Part shown: positions 25,348-33,387 of the stretch, piece after piece | Position numbering within the stretch: position 1 is the stretch's first letter | Layout of the letters: each line of letters starts with the position of its first letter | DNA from: CAVQJU01 sp963755195 | GTDB taxonomy: Bacteria > Acidobacteriota > Vicinamibacteria > Vicinamibacterales > CAVVIG01 | Length of the DNA: 64,000 nucleotides | NCBI GenBank assembly: GCA_963755195.1 | Contig: CAVWIZ010000002.1 | Location: 248,001 to 312,000, forward strand | Direction: 5' to 3' | Position numbers and translations under genes: made by a program | The notes under the pieces: model-generated | Seen by the model: only the letters and a program-made list of their open reading frames with translations | Databases searched by the model: none | Told to the model about the DNA's origin: nothing

Positions 25348-25984
25348 CCGTATCGCCGAGTGGATGCTGTCGCTCGTGGTGGGTCGTGATCGCGCCGTCT
25401 CCGCGCTCGGCGATTTGATGGAGGAGTCCGTCGCCCGGGGACCGCTGTGGTTCTGGACGTGCGTGGCGCGGACTGTTCTCTCGCTCTTGTGTCGCAATCT
25501 CGCCGCGGCTCCTTTCCGCCTCGCCGGGTTTGCCGTGATCGGATGGTTCGCGTACATGCTGACCAGCCTGGTCCTGTGGCTCGGTGGCTACGTCCTGGCG
25601 GTTCCGCTCTGGGGAATGGGTTACTTCTTCACTCATCACACCGGACTGGAGCTCCTGTCGAACATGCTGAGATTGCGATTCGACTGGCCCCCCGCGACGG
25701 CGCAGGTGACACAGTGGGTCGAACCTCTGGCGATGTACGTGCTGGCGCCGTTCCAGGTGGGCCGCTGGGCCGCACGCTGCTGGCCCGGCCGCGAAGTTGT
25801 CGTGTGCGTCGCGATCATGCTGGTCTGGCCCCTTCTCGTGATCGTTGCCCCGTTTGTGCTGCTGTCCACCCGCATGACGTTGCCGATGGTTCCCGTGGTT
25901 CACACATTTGTGCTGCTCGGCGCCCTGTGGGAGCGCAGGCAGTCTCTCCGTCCTGTCGCCGTCGAATCGAGGGTCGAGAAGTAG
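25337..25984 (+). CDS. Membrane protein with permease-prefix-like N-terminus
   Basis: 215 residues. The first 50 residues (RIAEWMLSLVVGRDRAVSALGDLMEESVARGP, then WFWTCVARTVLSLLCRN) resemble the short prefix domain with a GDLxEE motif found before FtsX-like permeases in Acidobacteriota. Here it is followed not by a permease but by about four hydrophobic segments (residues ~60-85, 88-100, 155-180, 183-200). It overlaps padR, so it is probably the regulator's main target. Function unknown. Confidence 0.7.
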   Translation: MRGDRIAEWMLSLVVGRDRAVSALGDLMEESVARGPLWFWTCVARTVLSLLCRNLAAAPFRLAGFAVIGWFAYMLTSLVLWLGGYVLAVPLWGMGYFFTHHTGLELLSNMLRLRFDWPPATAQVTQWVEPLAMYVLAPFQVGRWAARCWPGREVVVCVAIMLVWPLLVIVAPFVLLSTRMTLPMVPVVHTFVLLGALWERRQSLRPVAVESRVEK

Positions 25985-25989
25985 CCATA

Positions 25990-26598
25990 ATGAGGACGAA
26001 CACGTTGTGCGCGCGGGGCGTGCTCCTCGTGAGCCTTGCCGGCAACAGCGCGGCAACGGCTCAGCCTGGACCTCCGGTGCCGTACGAAGACTTCGGCGTC
26101 TGCCCAAGGGAATACTGCGCGTACGGTGAATGGACGGCACTTAGGACGGTAAGGGTGTATCGCACGCGATCGATAAACGACGTCGCCTTCACCGTTAAGA
26201 CTCATGAGAAGGTCTCGGCCCTGACTGGAGCCGTTGTGACCTACTCGCCCAGCGAGTGGCATTTCAGTCACGATACTCAGCTTGGTCACCTTTCCGCCAA
26301 GGCCGGCGAGACCCTGTACTTGCTCACATATCACGGCGGCGCCATTTGGACGGCGTGGTTCCGAGGACGCCTTCATGACGATATCGATTGCTCGATGTGC
26401 GATATCGACTTCTGTGACATCGATTGGCTGTACTTCTGTTCAGACACACAGATCACCGCAGCCGAAAGAAATCCGAAACGAATATGGTGGGCGCAGATGA
26501 AGAATGCGAAGGGCCGGATCGGCTGGGCAGCGATCTCCCCTGGTGATTTTGACCTGGGAATCGGCCCAGACCGATCCGCCCCGACGCGAAGGCACTAA
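25990..26598 (+). CDS. Secreted Cys-containing protein, unknown
   Basis: 202 residues with a signal peptide (MRTNTLCARGVLLVSLAGNSAATA). The mature part begins with FGVCPREYCAYGEW and a region VRVYRTRS...VAFTVKTHEKVSALTG that could be a bacterial SH3-like fold. A cluster DIDCSMCDIDFCDIDWLYFC contains four cysteines within 20 residues, a likely metal or disulfide site. It ends with IGWAAISPGDF. Five bases separate it from the membrane protein, so it belongs to the padR transcript. No family recognised. Confidence 0.65.
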   Translation: MRTNTLCARGVLLVSLAGNSAATAQPGPPVPYEDFGVCPREYCAYGEWTALRTVRVYRTRSINDVAFTVKTHEKVSALTGAVVTYSPSEWHFSHDTQLGHLSAKAGETLYLLTYHGGAIWTAWFRGRLHDDIDCSMCDIDFCDIDWLYFCSDTQITAAERNPKRIWWAQMKNAKGRIGWAAISPGDFDLGIGPDRSAPTRRH

Positions 26599-26601
26599 AG
26601 C

Positions 26602-26847
26602 TCAGGCTCGTTTCAAAACCCGCGTCAGCCACACGAGAATGACCGCCCCAACGAAGGCGACGATGATCGAGCCGATGATGCCGCCGCCCGGCCAGATGCC
26701 GAGCATGCCGAACACCCAGCCACCAACGATGCCGCCCAGCATGCCGAGAACGATGTCAATCAGCGCGCCGTAGCCGCCGCCCTTCATGACCTGTCCCGCC
26801 AGCCATCCGGCAATCAGCCCCACGACGATCCAGTAGAGAAGCCCCAT
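26602..26847 (-). CDS. GlsB/YeaQ/YmgE-type small membrane protein
   Basis: 81 residues, nearly all hydrophobic and rich in Gly, in the pattern of transglycosylase-associated/YeaQ stress membrane proteins: LLYWIVVGLIAGWLAGQVMK, then LGMLGGIVGGWVFGMLGI and a final helix ending LVWLTRVLKRA. ATG 26847 gives the usual size; the frame extends upstream but that part is not conserved. The biochemical role of the family is not known. Confidence 0.88.
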   Translation of the reverse strand: MGLLYWIVVGLIAGWLAGQVMKGGGYGALIDIVLGMLGGIVGGWVFGMLGIWPGGGIIGSIIVAFVGAVILVWLTRVLKRA

Positions 26848-26908
26848 ATCGTCCCTCCAATAATCCCGCCCTTCCCGCCTATCCTGCCCTTCCTGCCAGT
26901 CGCTCGCT

Positions 26909-27757
26909 TCACGCCAGCATGTGGAACCGCATGAACGCCAGCATTTGCCTGATCGTATGGCGAGAGATCTCGCTATCCTGAAACAATTCAAACCCATGCG
27001 GCCCGGGATGATTCACGAAGGTCACCGGCAGATTCCGGCTCAACGCTTTGGGCACGAAGCGGTCCATGGCCTCGTTCAGACGCGGCGTGTGCTCCTGGGC
27101 GGCGCGAACGATGAACAGAGGCACATTCTGCGGCAGATCATCGACTGATTTTCCGGCGCCGGGATTGGCGAACCCGAACTGTTTGGCCATCTCCGCGACT
27201 CCGGTCGAACCGTCGAGGTCGAGCATGTAGCCGCAGTTCAGGACCGCGCACTTCAGGTAGGCCTGGTCCGGCTGCAGCAGCACGGAAAGCGCGAGCGGCA
27301 CATGGCCGGAGCAGGCGTAGAGCCCGATCCGGTGCTCGTCAATACCCAGCGTCTCGGCGTGCTGCCGGACGTAGTGAAGCAGGGCGATGAGATCCGCGGC
27401 TGGTTCGTCGTTCGTATAGGTGATGGCCACCACGCCAGAAGCCGCTGCGAGTTGTCCCCAGGAGACGGACGCCGCCATGTCCTTGAAGTGGCCCCAGCCA
27501 AGCATCGGCTGCATGCGCACGTCGGAGTATCCAGTGACGACAACGACGGCGGGGAGCCGTGCTCCGCTCTTGGCATCGGCTGGGTAGTAGAGGTCCATTT
27601 TCAGCGGGCCGGAGTCTGTTGTCCGGTATTCCACGTCTCGCCGAATGGCCGCGGCCTCCATGCCGGGGATCCGGTAGACCACCGGCTTCTTCGTGATGTG
27701 ACCTTCTGGAAGCGGGGCGTCGCCGACGCGCGGCGCAAAGAGGTGCTCCTGGCTCAT
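26909..27757 (-). CDS. Alpha/beta-hydrolase (dienelactone hydrolase-like)
   Basis: 282 residues from ATG 27757 with GGGAGG 8 bases upstream. Strand and nucleophile region: RIGLYACSGHVPLALSVLL, where the elbow is C-S-G rather than the usual GxSxG. A later Asp and the His in HPGPHGFELF complete a possible triad. PAVVVVTGYSD is the oxyanion strand. Substrate unknown. A terminator-like hairpin lies directly between its leader and its ribosome binding site, which suggests attenuation. Confidence 0.82.
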   Translation of the reverse strand: MSQEHLFAPRVGDAPLPEGHITKKPVVYRIPGMEAAAIRRDVEYRTTDSGPLKMDLYYPADAKSGARLPAVVVVTGYSDVRMQPMLGWGHFKDMAASVSWGQLAAASGVVAITYTNDEPAADLIALLHYVRQHAETLGIDEHRIGLYACSGHVPLALSVLLQPDQAYLKCAVLNCGYMLDLDGSTGVAEMAKQFGFANPGAGKSVDDLPQNVPLFIVRAAQEHTPRLNEAMDRFVPKALSRNLPVTFVNHPGPHGFELFQDSEISRHTIRQMLAFMRFHMLA

Positions 27758-27772
27758 GTCTCTGGTCCTCCC

Positions 27773-27801
27773 AAAAAGCAAAAGGCCCTTCACGGAGGGC
27801 C
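27773..27801 (-). terminator. Intrinsic terminator just before the hydrolase RBS
   Basis: On the minus strand GGCCCT-loop-AGGGCC is followed by TTTTGCTTTTT, then at once by GGGAGG and the hydrolase ATG. A terminator in a 5' leader is the usual layout of transcription attenuation. Confidence 0.6.
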
Positions 27802-27874
27802 AAGACATCGAAAAACCTGCAGAACGCACGATGGTCCGAGTGTTGGTTTTACTGGGCCGTTTTCCCTCCGAGGC

Positions 27875-27901
27875 GTGAAAAGACCCTTCCGCAGAAGGGC
27901 C
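27875..27901 (-). terminator. Second terminator-like hairpin in the same leader
   Basis: On the minus strand GGCCCTTC and GAAGGGTC pair around a 4-base loop and are followed by TTTTC. It lies 75-100 bases upstream of the first hairpin and shares the GGCCCT word, so the two could also pair with each other as alternatives. Confidence 0.45.
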
Positions 27902-27974
27902 GAAGGTTAACTAAAGATGCCGGATACTATCGGATTCTGATGGGCACGCGCAAGATCTGTTTTCTTGCCGCCGT

Positions 27975-28205
27975 TCACTTGGGGACCACCCGAGACACCT
28001 TGACGACTTGTCCCACAAGGTATTCGAGCTGAATCAGGTCGCCCGGCTCGAGGTTGGACGCGACGGCCTCCGAGCCCACGCGCGCCACGGTCGTCTGTCC
28101 ATCCGGATCTTCCGCGTCGCTGAAATACACATCCATCGACATCTGTCCGTGGATGCTGACCGGCTGCAATTTCTTGAGGATCCCGTCCCGCGTGCCCTTC
28201 AACAT
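27975..28205 (-). CDS. Small conserved-looking protein, unknown
   Basis: 76 residues, hydrophilic, starting MLKGTRDGILKKLQPVSIHG. Segments MSMDVYFSDAEDP and SNLEPGDLIQLEYLVGQVVK suggest a small beta-barrel. No signal or membrane segment. No family recognised. It lies between dinB and the hydrolase on the same strand. Confidence 0.6.
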   Translation of the reverse strand: MLKGTRDGILKKLQPVSIHGQMSMDVYFSDAEDPDGQTTVARVGSEAVASNLEPGDLIQLEYLVGQVVKVSRVVPK

Positions 28206-28240
28206 ACCTAGCAGATTATCAGATCGCTAAATCCAAACAC

Positions 28241-28283
28241 CAAATTACGCGATTACCCGATTACCCGATTACCCGATTACTCA
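28241..28283. repeat. 9-bp tandem array (CGATTACCC)
   Basis: Four head-to-tail copies of CGATTACCC or close variants run directly up to the dinB stop. There is no inverted partner. Confidence 0.8.
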
Positions 28284-28284
28284 A

Positions 28285-29343
28285 TTAGTCAATCCCATCG
28301 AATGGCAGTCGATCCTCGCTGTTGGTGAAGTTATGGACGCTGACGCCCAGCAGCCGGACGGCGCGGCTGCCGGCGTCGGTCTTGCTGAGGAGCTGCACGG
28401 CTCGCGCCGTCACGTTGTCCCCAGCGCGTGTCGGTGCGGCGGTGTGGCTGCGGGTGATGGTTGTGAAATCCGAGTAACGAACCTTGATCGTGACCGTCCG
28501 CGCGAGCAGCGATTGCCTGGCCAGCCACGCGACCGCTCGCGTCGCCATCTCGGCAATCTCGGCGCGGACGACCGCCAGATCGGTCAAATCCTCCGGATAC
28601 GTGTTCTCGCTGCCCGACGACTTGGCGTCGCGATGTGGCACGACGGCCCGGTCGTCCACGCCGTTGGCCAGCTGGCGCAGCCAGTCGGCGAGGCTTCCAA
28701 CGGCCTCCCGCAAAATCTGGGGATCGGCGCCGCGCACGTCAACGAGCCGCTCGATGCCTCGGGCCCGCAGCTTGCGCGCCGTCACGGGGCCGACGCCCCA
28801 CAGCGCGTCCACTGGCAGCTGCTGGAGAAACGGCTCGACGCGCTCGGGGCTGATGACGGTGAGGCCGTCCGGCTTCTTCCACCCGGACGCCACCTTGGCC
28901 AGAAACTTGTTCGGCGCCACGCCGGCCGACGCCGTCAACCGCGTCTCTTCGCGGATGCGTGCTTTCAACCGCTTCGCCACCCTCGTCGCCAGCTCTTCGC
29001 CCCACGCGTTCTCCGTGACGTCGAGATAGGCCTCGTCGAGCGACAGGGGCTCGACGAGCGGCGTCACCTCGCGGAAGATCGTGAACACGGCGTTCGACGC
29101 CGCCTTGTAGCGGGCGAAGTCGGGTCGCACGATCACGAGGGCGGGGCAGAGGCGCACCGCCCGGGCCATCGACATGGCCGAGTACACGCCGAATGCCCGA
29201 GCTTCGTAGCTGGCCGCGGCCACCACGCCTCGCTGAGTCGGCTGGCCGCCGACGGCCACCGGCCGGCCGGCGAGCGACGGATCGTCGCGCTGCTCGACCG
29301 ACGCGTAGAACGCGTCCATGTCGACGTGAAGAATGCGGCGCAT
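28285..29343 (-). CDS. dinB: DNA polymerase IV (Y family)
   Basis: An error-prone translesion polymerase. The catalytic motifs are ILHVDMDAFYASVEQRDDP at the start and PLSLDEAYLDVTE around residue 100. GVAPNKFLAKVASGWKKPDG and the helix-hairpin-helix LPVDALWGVGPVTARKL are also typical. ATG 29343 gives 352 residues; the upstream ATG at 29376 adds unconserved residues. No clear SOS box was found upstream. The C-terminus ends without an obvious beta-clamp motif. Confidence 0.95.
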   Translation of the reverse strand: MRRILHVDMDAFYASVEQRDDPSLAGRPVAVGGQPTQRGVVAAASYEARAFGVYSAMSMARAVRLCPALVIVRPDFARYKAASNAVFTIFREVTPLVEPLSLDEAYLDVTENAWGEELATRVAKRLKARIREETRLTASAGVAPNKFLAKVASGWKKPDGLTVISPERVEPFLQQLPVDALWGVGPVTARKLRARGIERLVDVRGADPQILREAVGSLADWLRQLANGVDDRAVVPHRDAKSSGSENTYPEDLTDLAVVRAEIAEMATRAVAWLARQSLLARTVTIKVRYSDFTTITRSHTAAPTRAGDNVTARAVQLLSKTDAGSRAVRLLGVSVHNFTNSEDRLPFDGID

Positions 29344-29368
29344 CACGGATACAATACAAGAGATACGT

Positions 29369-29466
29369 ACGTACAACGCAGAGATCGCAGAGGACGCAGA
29401 GAAGAACAGTTAGGATCTATTCTCCCAAGTTATTCTTGCTCTGCGAACTCTGCGTGCTCTGCGTTG
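29369..29466. repeat. CGCAGAG inverted arrays between dinB and ettA
   Basis: Left array CGCAGAGATCGCAGAGGACGCAGAG starts near 29369; right array CTCTGCGAACTCTGCGTGCTCTGCG ends near 29465. The arrays are in opposite orientation around ~45 bases and can form a hairpin between the divergent dinB and ettA genes. Confidence 0.8.
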
Positions 29467-29513
29467 ATCGTCGTACATCTGTCGCCCTGATCTTCGTGAC
29501 CACCTGACAACTT

Positions 29514-31191
29514 ATGCCCCAGTTTATCTACACGATGAAGGGTCTCGGGAAGGTCTACCCCCCTGACACCAAAGTCCTCGACGACATCTGGCTGTCGTTT
29601 CTCCCGGGCGCCAAGATCGGCGTGCTCGGGCTGAACGGCGCCGGCAAGAGCTCGTTGCTCAAGATCATGGCCGGCGACGACCACAACTTTCTGGGTGAGG
29701 CGTTCCCGGCCGACGCCATTTCCATCGGCTTTCTCCAGCAGGAGCCGAAGCTCGACCCGGCCAAGACCGTCCTGGGCAACGTCGAAGAAGGCGTCGCCGA
29801 CGTCCGCGCGCTGCTGAACCGGTACGACGAAGTCAACGGCAAGCTCGGCGAAGACTTGTCGCCGGACGAGATGGAGAAGGTCCTCGACGAACAGTCGCGC
29901 ATTCAGGATCGCATCGACGCGAGCAACGCCTGGGATCTCGATTCGCGGCTGGAACTGGCCATGGATGCCCTGCGCCTGCCGCCCCCGGATGCCGAGGTGC
30001 CGACGCTGTCGGGCGGCGAGCGGAGACGCGTCGCCCTGTGCCGCCTGCTGCTGCAGTCGCCGGACCTGCTGCTGCTCGACGAGCCGACGAATCATCTCGA
30101 TGCCGAGTCGGTGGCCTGGCTCGAACGTTTTCTGAAGGACTATCACGGCACCGTCGTCGCCGTGACGCACGACCGCTACTTTCTCGACAACGTCGCCGGG
30201 TGGATTCTCGAGCTCGATCGCGGCCGCGGCATCCCGTGGGAGGGCAACTACTCGTCGTGGCTCGAGCAGAAGTCCGGGCGCCTCGCGCTCGAAGAGAAGC
30301 AGGAAGGCAAACGGCAGCGGACCCTGGAGCGCGAGCTCGAATGGATTCGCATGTCGCCCCGCGCGCGTCAAGCCAAAGGCAAGGCGCGTCTCAACGCCTA
30401 CGAGGACCTGCTGCGCGAGGAGGCGGCCCAGAAAGTCGAGACCGCCGAAATCTACATCGCGCCCGGCCCTCGCCTCGGCGACATCGTCGTCGAAGCGCGC
30501 CACGTCAAGAAGGGCTACGGCGACAACGTGCTGATGGACGATCTCGACTTCACCTTGCCGCGCGGCGGCATCGTCGGCGTCATCGGCCCGAACGGCGCCG
30601 GCAAGACGACGCTTGTTCCGGATGATCACGGGGCTGGAGCAGCCGGATGCGGGCACGCTGAGGATTGGCGACACGGTGACCGTCGGCTACGTCGACCAGA
30701 GCCGCGACGCGCTCAGTCCGACTGCCACCGTCTGGGAGGAAATTACCGGCGGGCACGACGAGATCGAAGTGGGGAAGCGGAAGATCGCGTCGCGGGCCTA
30801 CGTCTCGTGGTTCAACTTCAAGGGCGGCGCGCAGCAGCGAAAGGTTGGCGCCCTGTCAGGCGGCGAGCGCAACCGCGTCCACCTCGCGAAGCTGCTGAAG
30901 AAGGGCAGCAACCTGCTGCTGCTCGACGAGCCGACGAACGACCTCGACGTCGATACCCTGCGCGCGCTCGAGGAGGCGCTGCTCAACTACGCCGGCTGCG
31001 CCGTCATCATCAGCCACGATCGGTGGTTTCTCGACCGGATCGCGACCCACATGCTCGCCTTCGAGGGCGACAGCCAGGTGGTGTGGTTCGAGGGGAACTA
31101 CCAGGACTACGAAGCCGATCGGAAGCGCCGCCTTGGCGCCGCCGCTGACCAGCCGCACCGCATCAAGTACCGGAAGTTGACCCGCACGTAG
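29514..31191 (+). CDS. ettA: ABC-F ribosomal factor EttA, one frameshift
   Basis: An ABC-F ATPase that binds the ribosomal E site and gates translation according to energy state. The start QFIYTMKGLGKVYPP is typical. Walker A 1 is GLNGAGKSSLL, signature 1 LSGGERRRVAL, and a coiled linker is at about residues 240-310. Walker A 2 is GPNGAGKTTL, followed by signature 2 LSGGERNRVHL and LLLLDEPTNDLDVDTLR. The frame breaks at about 30613: CTTGTTCC should read CTGTTCC, so one extra T. Removing it joins KTTL to FRMITGLEQPDAGTL and gives 558 residues, the EttA length. It is probably a sequence error, because both halves are well conserved. Confidence 0.93.
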
Positions 31192-31237
31192 TGTGCCGGG
31201 TCCAGCGTGCATTGAATACTGCGCAACGCGTTCGGCA

Positions 31238-31266
31238 TTGTCGCAATAACAATATCGCTATATAGT
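31238..31266 (+). promoter_or_regulatory. Promoter of the hyf-like operon with operator-like dyad
   Basis: TTGTCG (31238-31243), a 17-base spacer and TATAGT (31261-31266) make a good sigma-70-type promoter about 80 bases before the first hyfB. The spacer and -10 contain an imperfect AT-rich dyad (ACAATAT...ATATAGT), the kind of site ArsR-family proteins bind. The regulator encoded at the far end of the operon is the natural candidate. Confidence 0.55.
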
Positions 31267-31343
31267 AAGTTGAATTCAGGCCCCGGCCTCGGGCGTGTGT
31301 GTGGACGCGAGACTGCGAGACTGCGCGAAGAGGGAACGGCAGG

Positions 31344-33386
31344 ATGGCGCCATTCGATCCGGCGAACGGCTTGCCTGCGGCGTTGGCGATCCGATTCGGG
31401 ATCGTCGCGGTCACGCTGCTGGCCTCGCGGCACAACCGGATTGCGCGCCAGGTGGCGTTTCTTGGATCAATCGCCGCCTCCCTGGTGACGGCCCTGACCG
31501 CGGCGAACGTGTTGTACACGGGCGCGTCCGCCCACGGGGTGCTGTTCCTCCATCGCGCATCGGGCTTCTCACTGGGTTTCGCGATCGACGGGCTGTCGGC
31601 GTGGTTCCTTTTGGTGCTGTCTCTCGTGGCTGCTCCGATCGCCCTCTTCAGCATCGGGTACGTCGGCCACCCCCACCTCCGCGCCCGGTCGGCGTTCGTC
31701 GGCGCGGCGTTCAACGTGCTGGTGGGCGCGGTGGAGCTGGTGTTCGCGGCGGGGGATGCGATCACGTTCCTGTTCGCGTGGGAGTTGATGACGCTGACCA
31801 ACGCGGCACTCGTGACGACCGAACACGAGGAGCGCGCCAGTCGGCGCTCGGCGTATCTCTACCTGGTCATGTCGCACGTGGCCACCGGCTGTCTGATCGC
31901 CGGTTTCCTGACCGCCGGATCGATGGCCGGCTCCCTCTCCTTTTCCGCGCTATTCTCGAGCGTCGCCGCGGTCCGGCCGATGCGCGACGTGCTCTTCGTG
32001 CTGTTCTTCGTCGGGTTCGGCGTGAAGGCGGGCATCATCCCGTTGCACGTGTGGTTGCCGGAAGCGCATCCTGCGGCGCCGAGCAGCATTTCGGCGCTCA
32101 TGTCCGGCGTGATCATCAAGACCGGCATCTACGGCATCGTGCGCGTCTGTGCGTTTGGTCTCGGTGCACCACGCCTCTCGTGGGGCGTGGTGGTCGTGGT
32201 GCTCGGAGGATGCTCGGCCGTGCTCGGCGTGCTGTACGCGCTGATGCAGCACGACCTCAAGCGGCTCCTCGCCTATCACAGCATCGAGAACATCGGCATC
32301 ATCCTGCTCGGCCTCGGCGCCGGGATGATGGCGCTGGCCTACGGGCGCGGCGACGTCGCCTCGATCGGCGTCGCGGCCAGCCTCTATCACGTCCTGAATC
32401 ACGCGGTGTTCAAGGGCCTGCTGTTCCTCGGCGCCGGCGGCGTCGTGATGACGACCGGCACGCGGCAGATCGAGCAGTTCGGCGGGCTGTTGCGGCGGAT
32501 GCCGTGGACCGGGCTGTTCTTTCTGATCGGCGCGATGGCGATTTCCGGCCTGCCGCCGCTCAACGGCTTCGCGAGCGAGTGGCTGACGTTTCAGGCGTTC
32601 CTCTTCGGCTTCCGCAGCTCGACGGAGCCGCTGGTCCACTTCCTGTTTCCCGTTGGCGGCGCGGTGCTGGCGCTGACGACCGCGCTGGCCGCGGCCTGTT
32701 TCGTGAAGGCGTTCGGCATCAGTTTTCTGGCGTTGCCGCGGAGCCCGGCGGCCGCCGACGCGCACGAGTCGCCGGCGGTGATGCTGGTGCCGCAGGCCTT
32801 TCTGGCCGCGCTGTGCGTCGGGTTGGGACTCTTTCCCGGCGTCGTGCTCCGCGCGCTCGGCGGCGTGATGGCGTCACTGCCCGGGCTGCCAGCCGCAGGC
32901 GGACCTGGTGCGTGGCGGGCTCGGCATGGCGTCCGGCCTCGGGTCGTTCGATCACGTGGTGCCCGTGGTGCTCGGCGCGGCCCTGCTCGGCGGCCTGGCT
33001 GTCGCCGTCGCGTTGACGCTGCGTCGCGGAGCGGCCCTGACGGCGCGTCCCGACGTGGGGCTGTGGCGGCGAGCTGACGGCGCGCACCGAATACACGGCG
33101 ACGGCGTTTTCGAAGCCGTTGATGATGATCTTCGGCGGCGTGTATCGGCCGACGCGCCAGGTCGAGGCACTGGCGGAGGTCTCGCCGTACTTTCCGCAGC
33201 GAGGTGCGCTACCGCGCGGAGATCGAACCGACGTTCGAACGCTACGTGTACGGCCCGTTGCTGCGCGCGGTGTTGCGCGTCGCCGACGGGATGAAGGTGT
33301 TGCAGGCCGGGAGCCTCCATGCCTACCTCGCGTACGTGATCGCGCTGGTCGTGAGCCTGGTGCTCTTCGTCTGGTGGAGAGGGTGA
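31344..33386 (+). CDS. hyfB: HyfB-like proton-translocating membrane subunit, copy 1 (frameshifted)
   Basis: A large antiporter-like subunit (NuoL/M/N superfamily), about 679 residues once frames are joined; E. coli HyfB has ~670. The core FVGFGVKAGIIPLHVWLPEAHPAAPSS holds the channel Lys and His. TFLFAWELMTLTNAAL has the conserved Glu, and KRLLAYHSIENIGII, YHVLNHAVFKGLLFLGAGGV and GLPPLNGFASEWLTFQ follow. The C-terminal HyfB/HycC domain reads RVPTWGCGGELTARTEYTATAF and PYF...YVYGPLLR. There are three apparent one-base insertions near 32900, 33040 and 33200. They fall in otherwise conserved sequence, with no in-frame stops between. The start ATG 31344 (MAPFDPANGLP) is chosen over the upstream 31299. 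Confidence 0.85.
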
Positions 33387-33387
33387 G

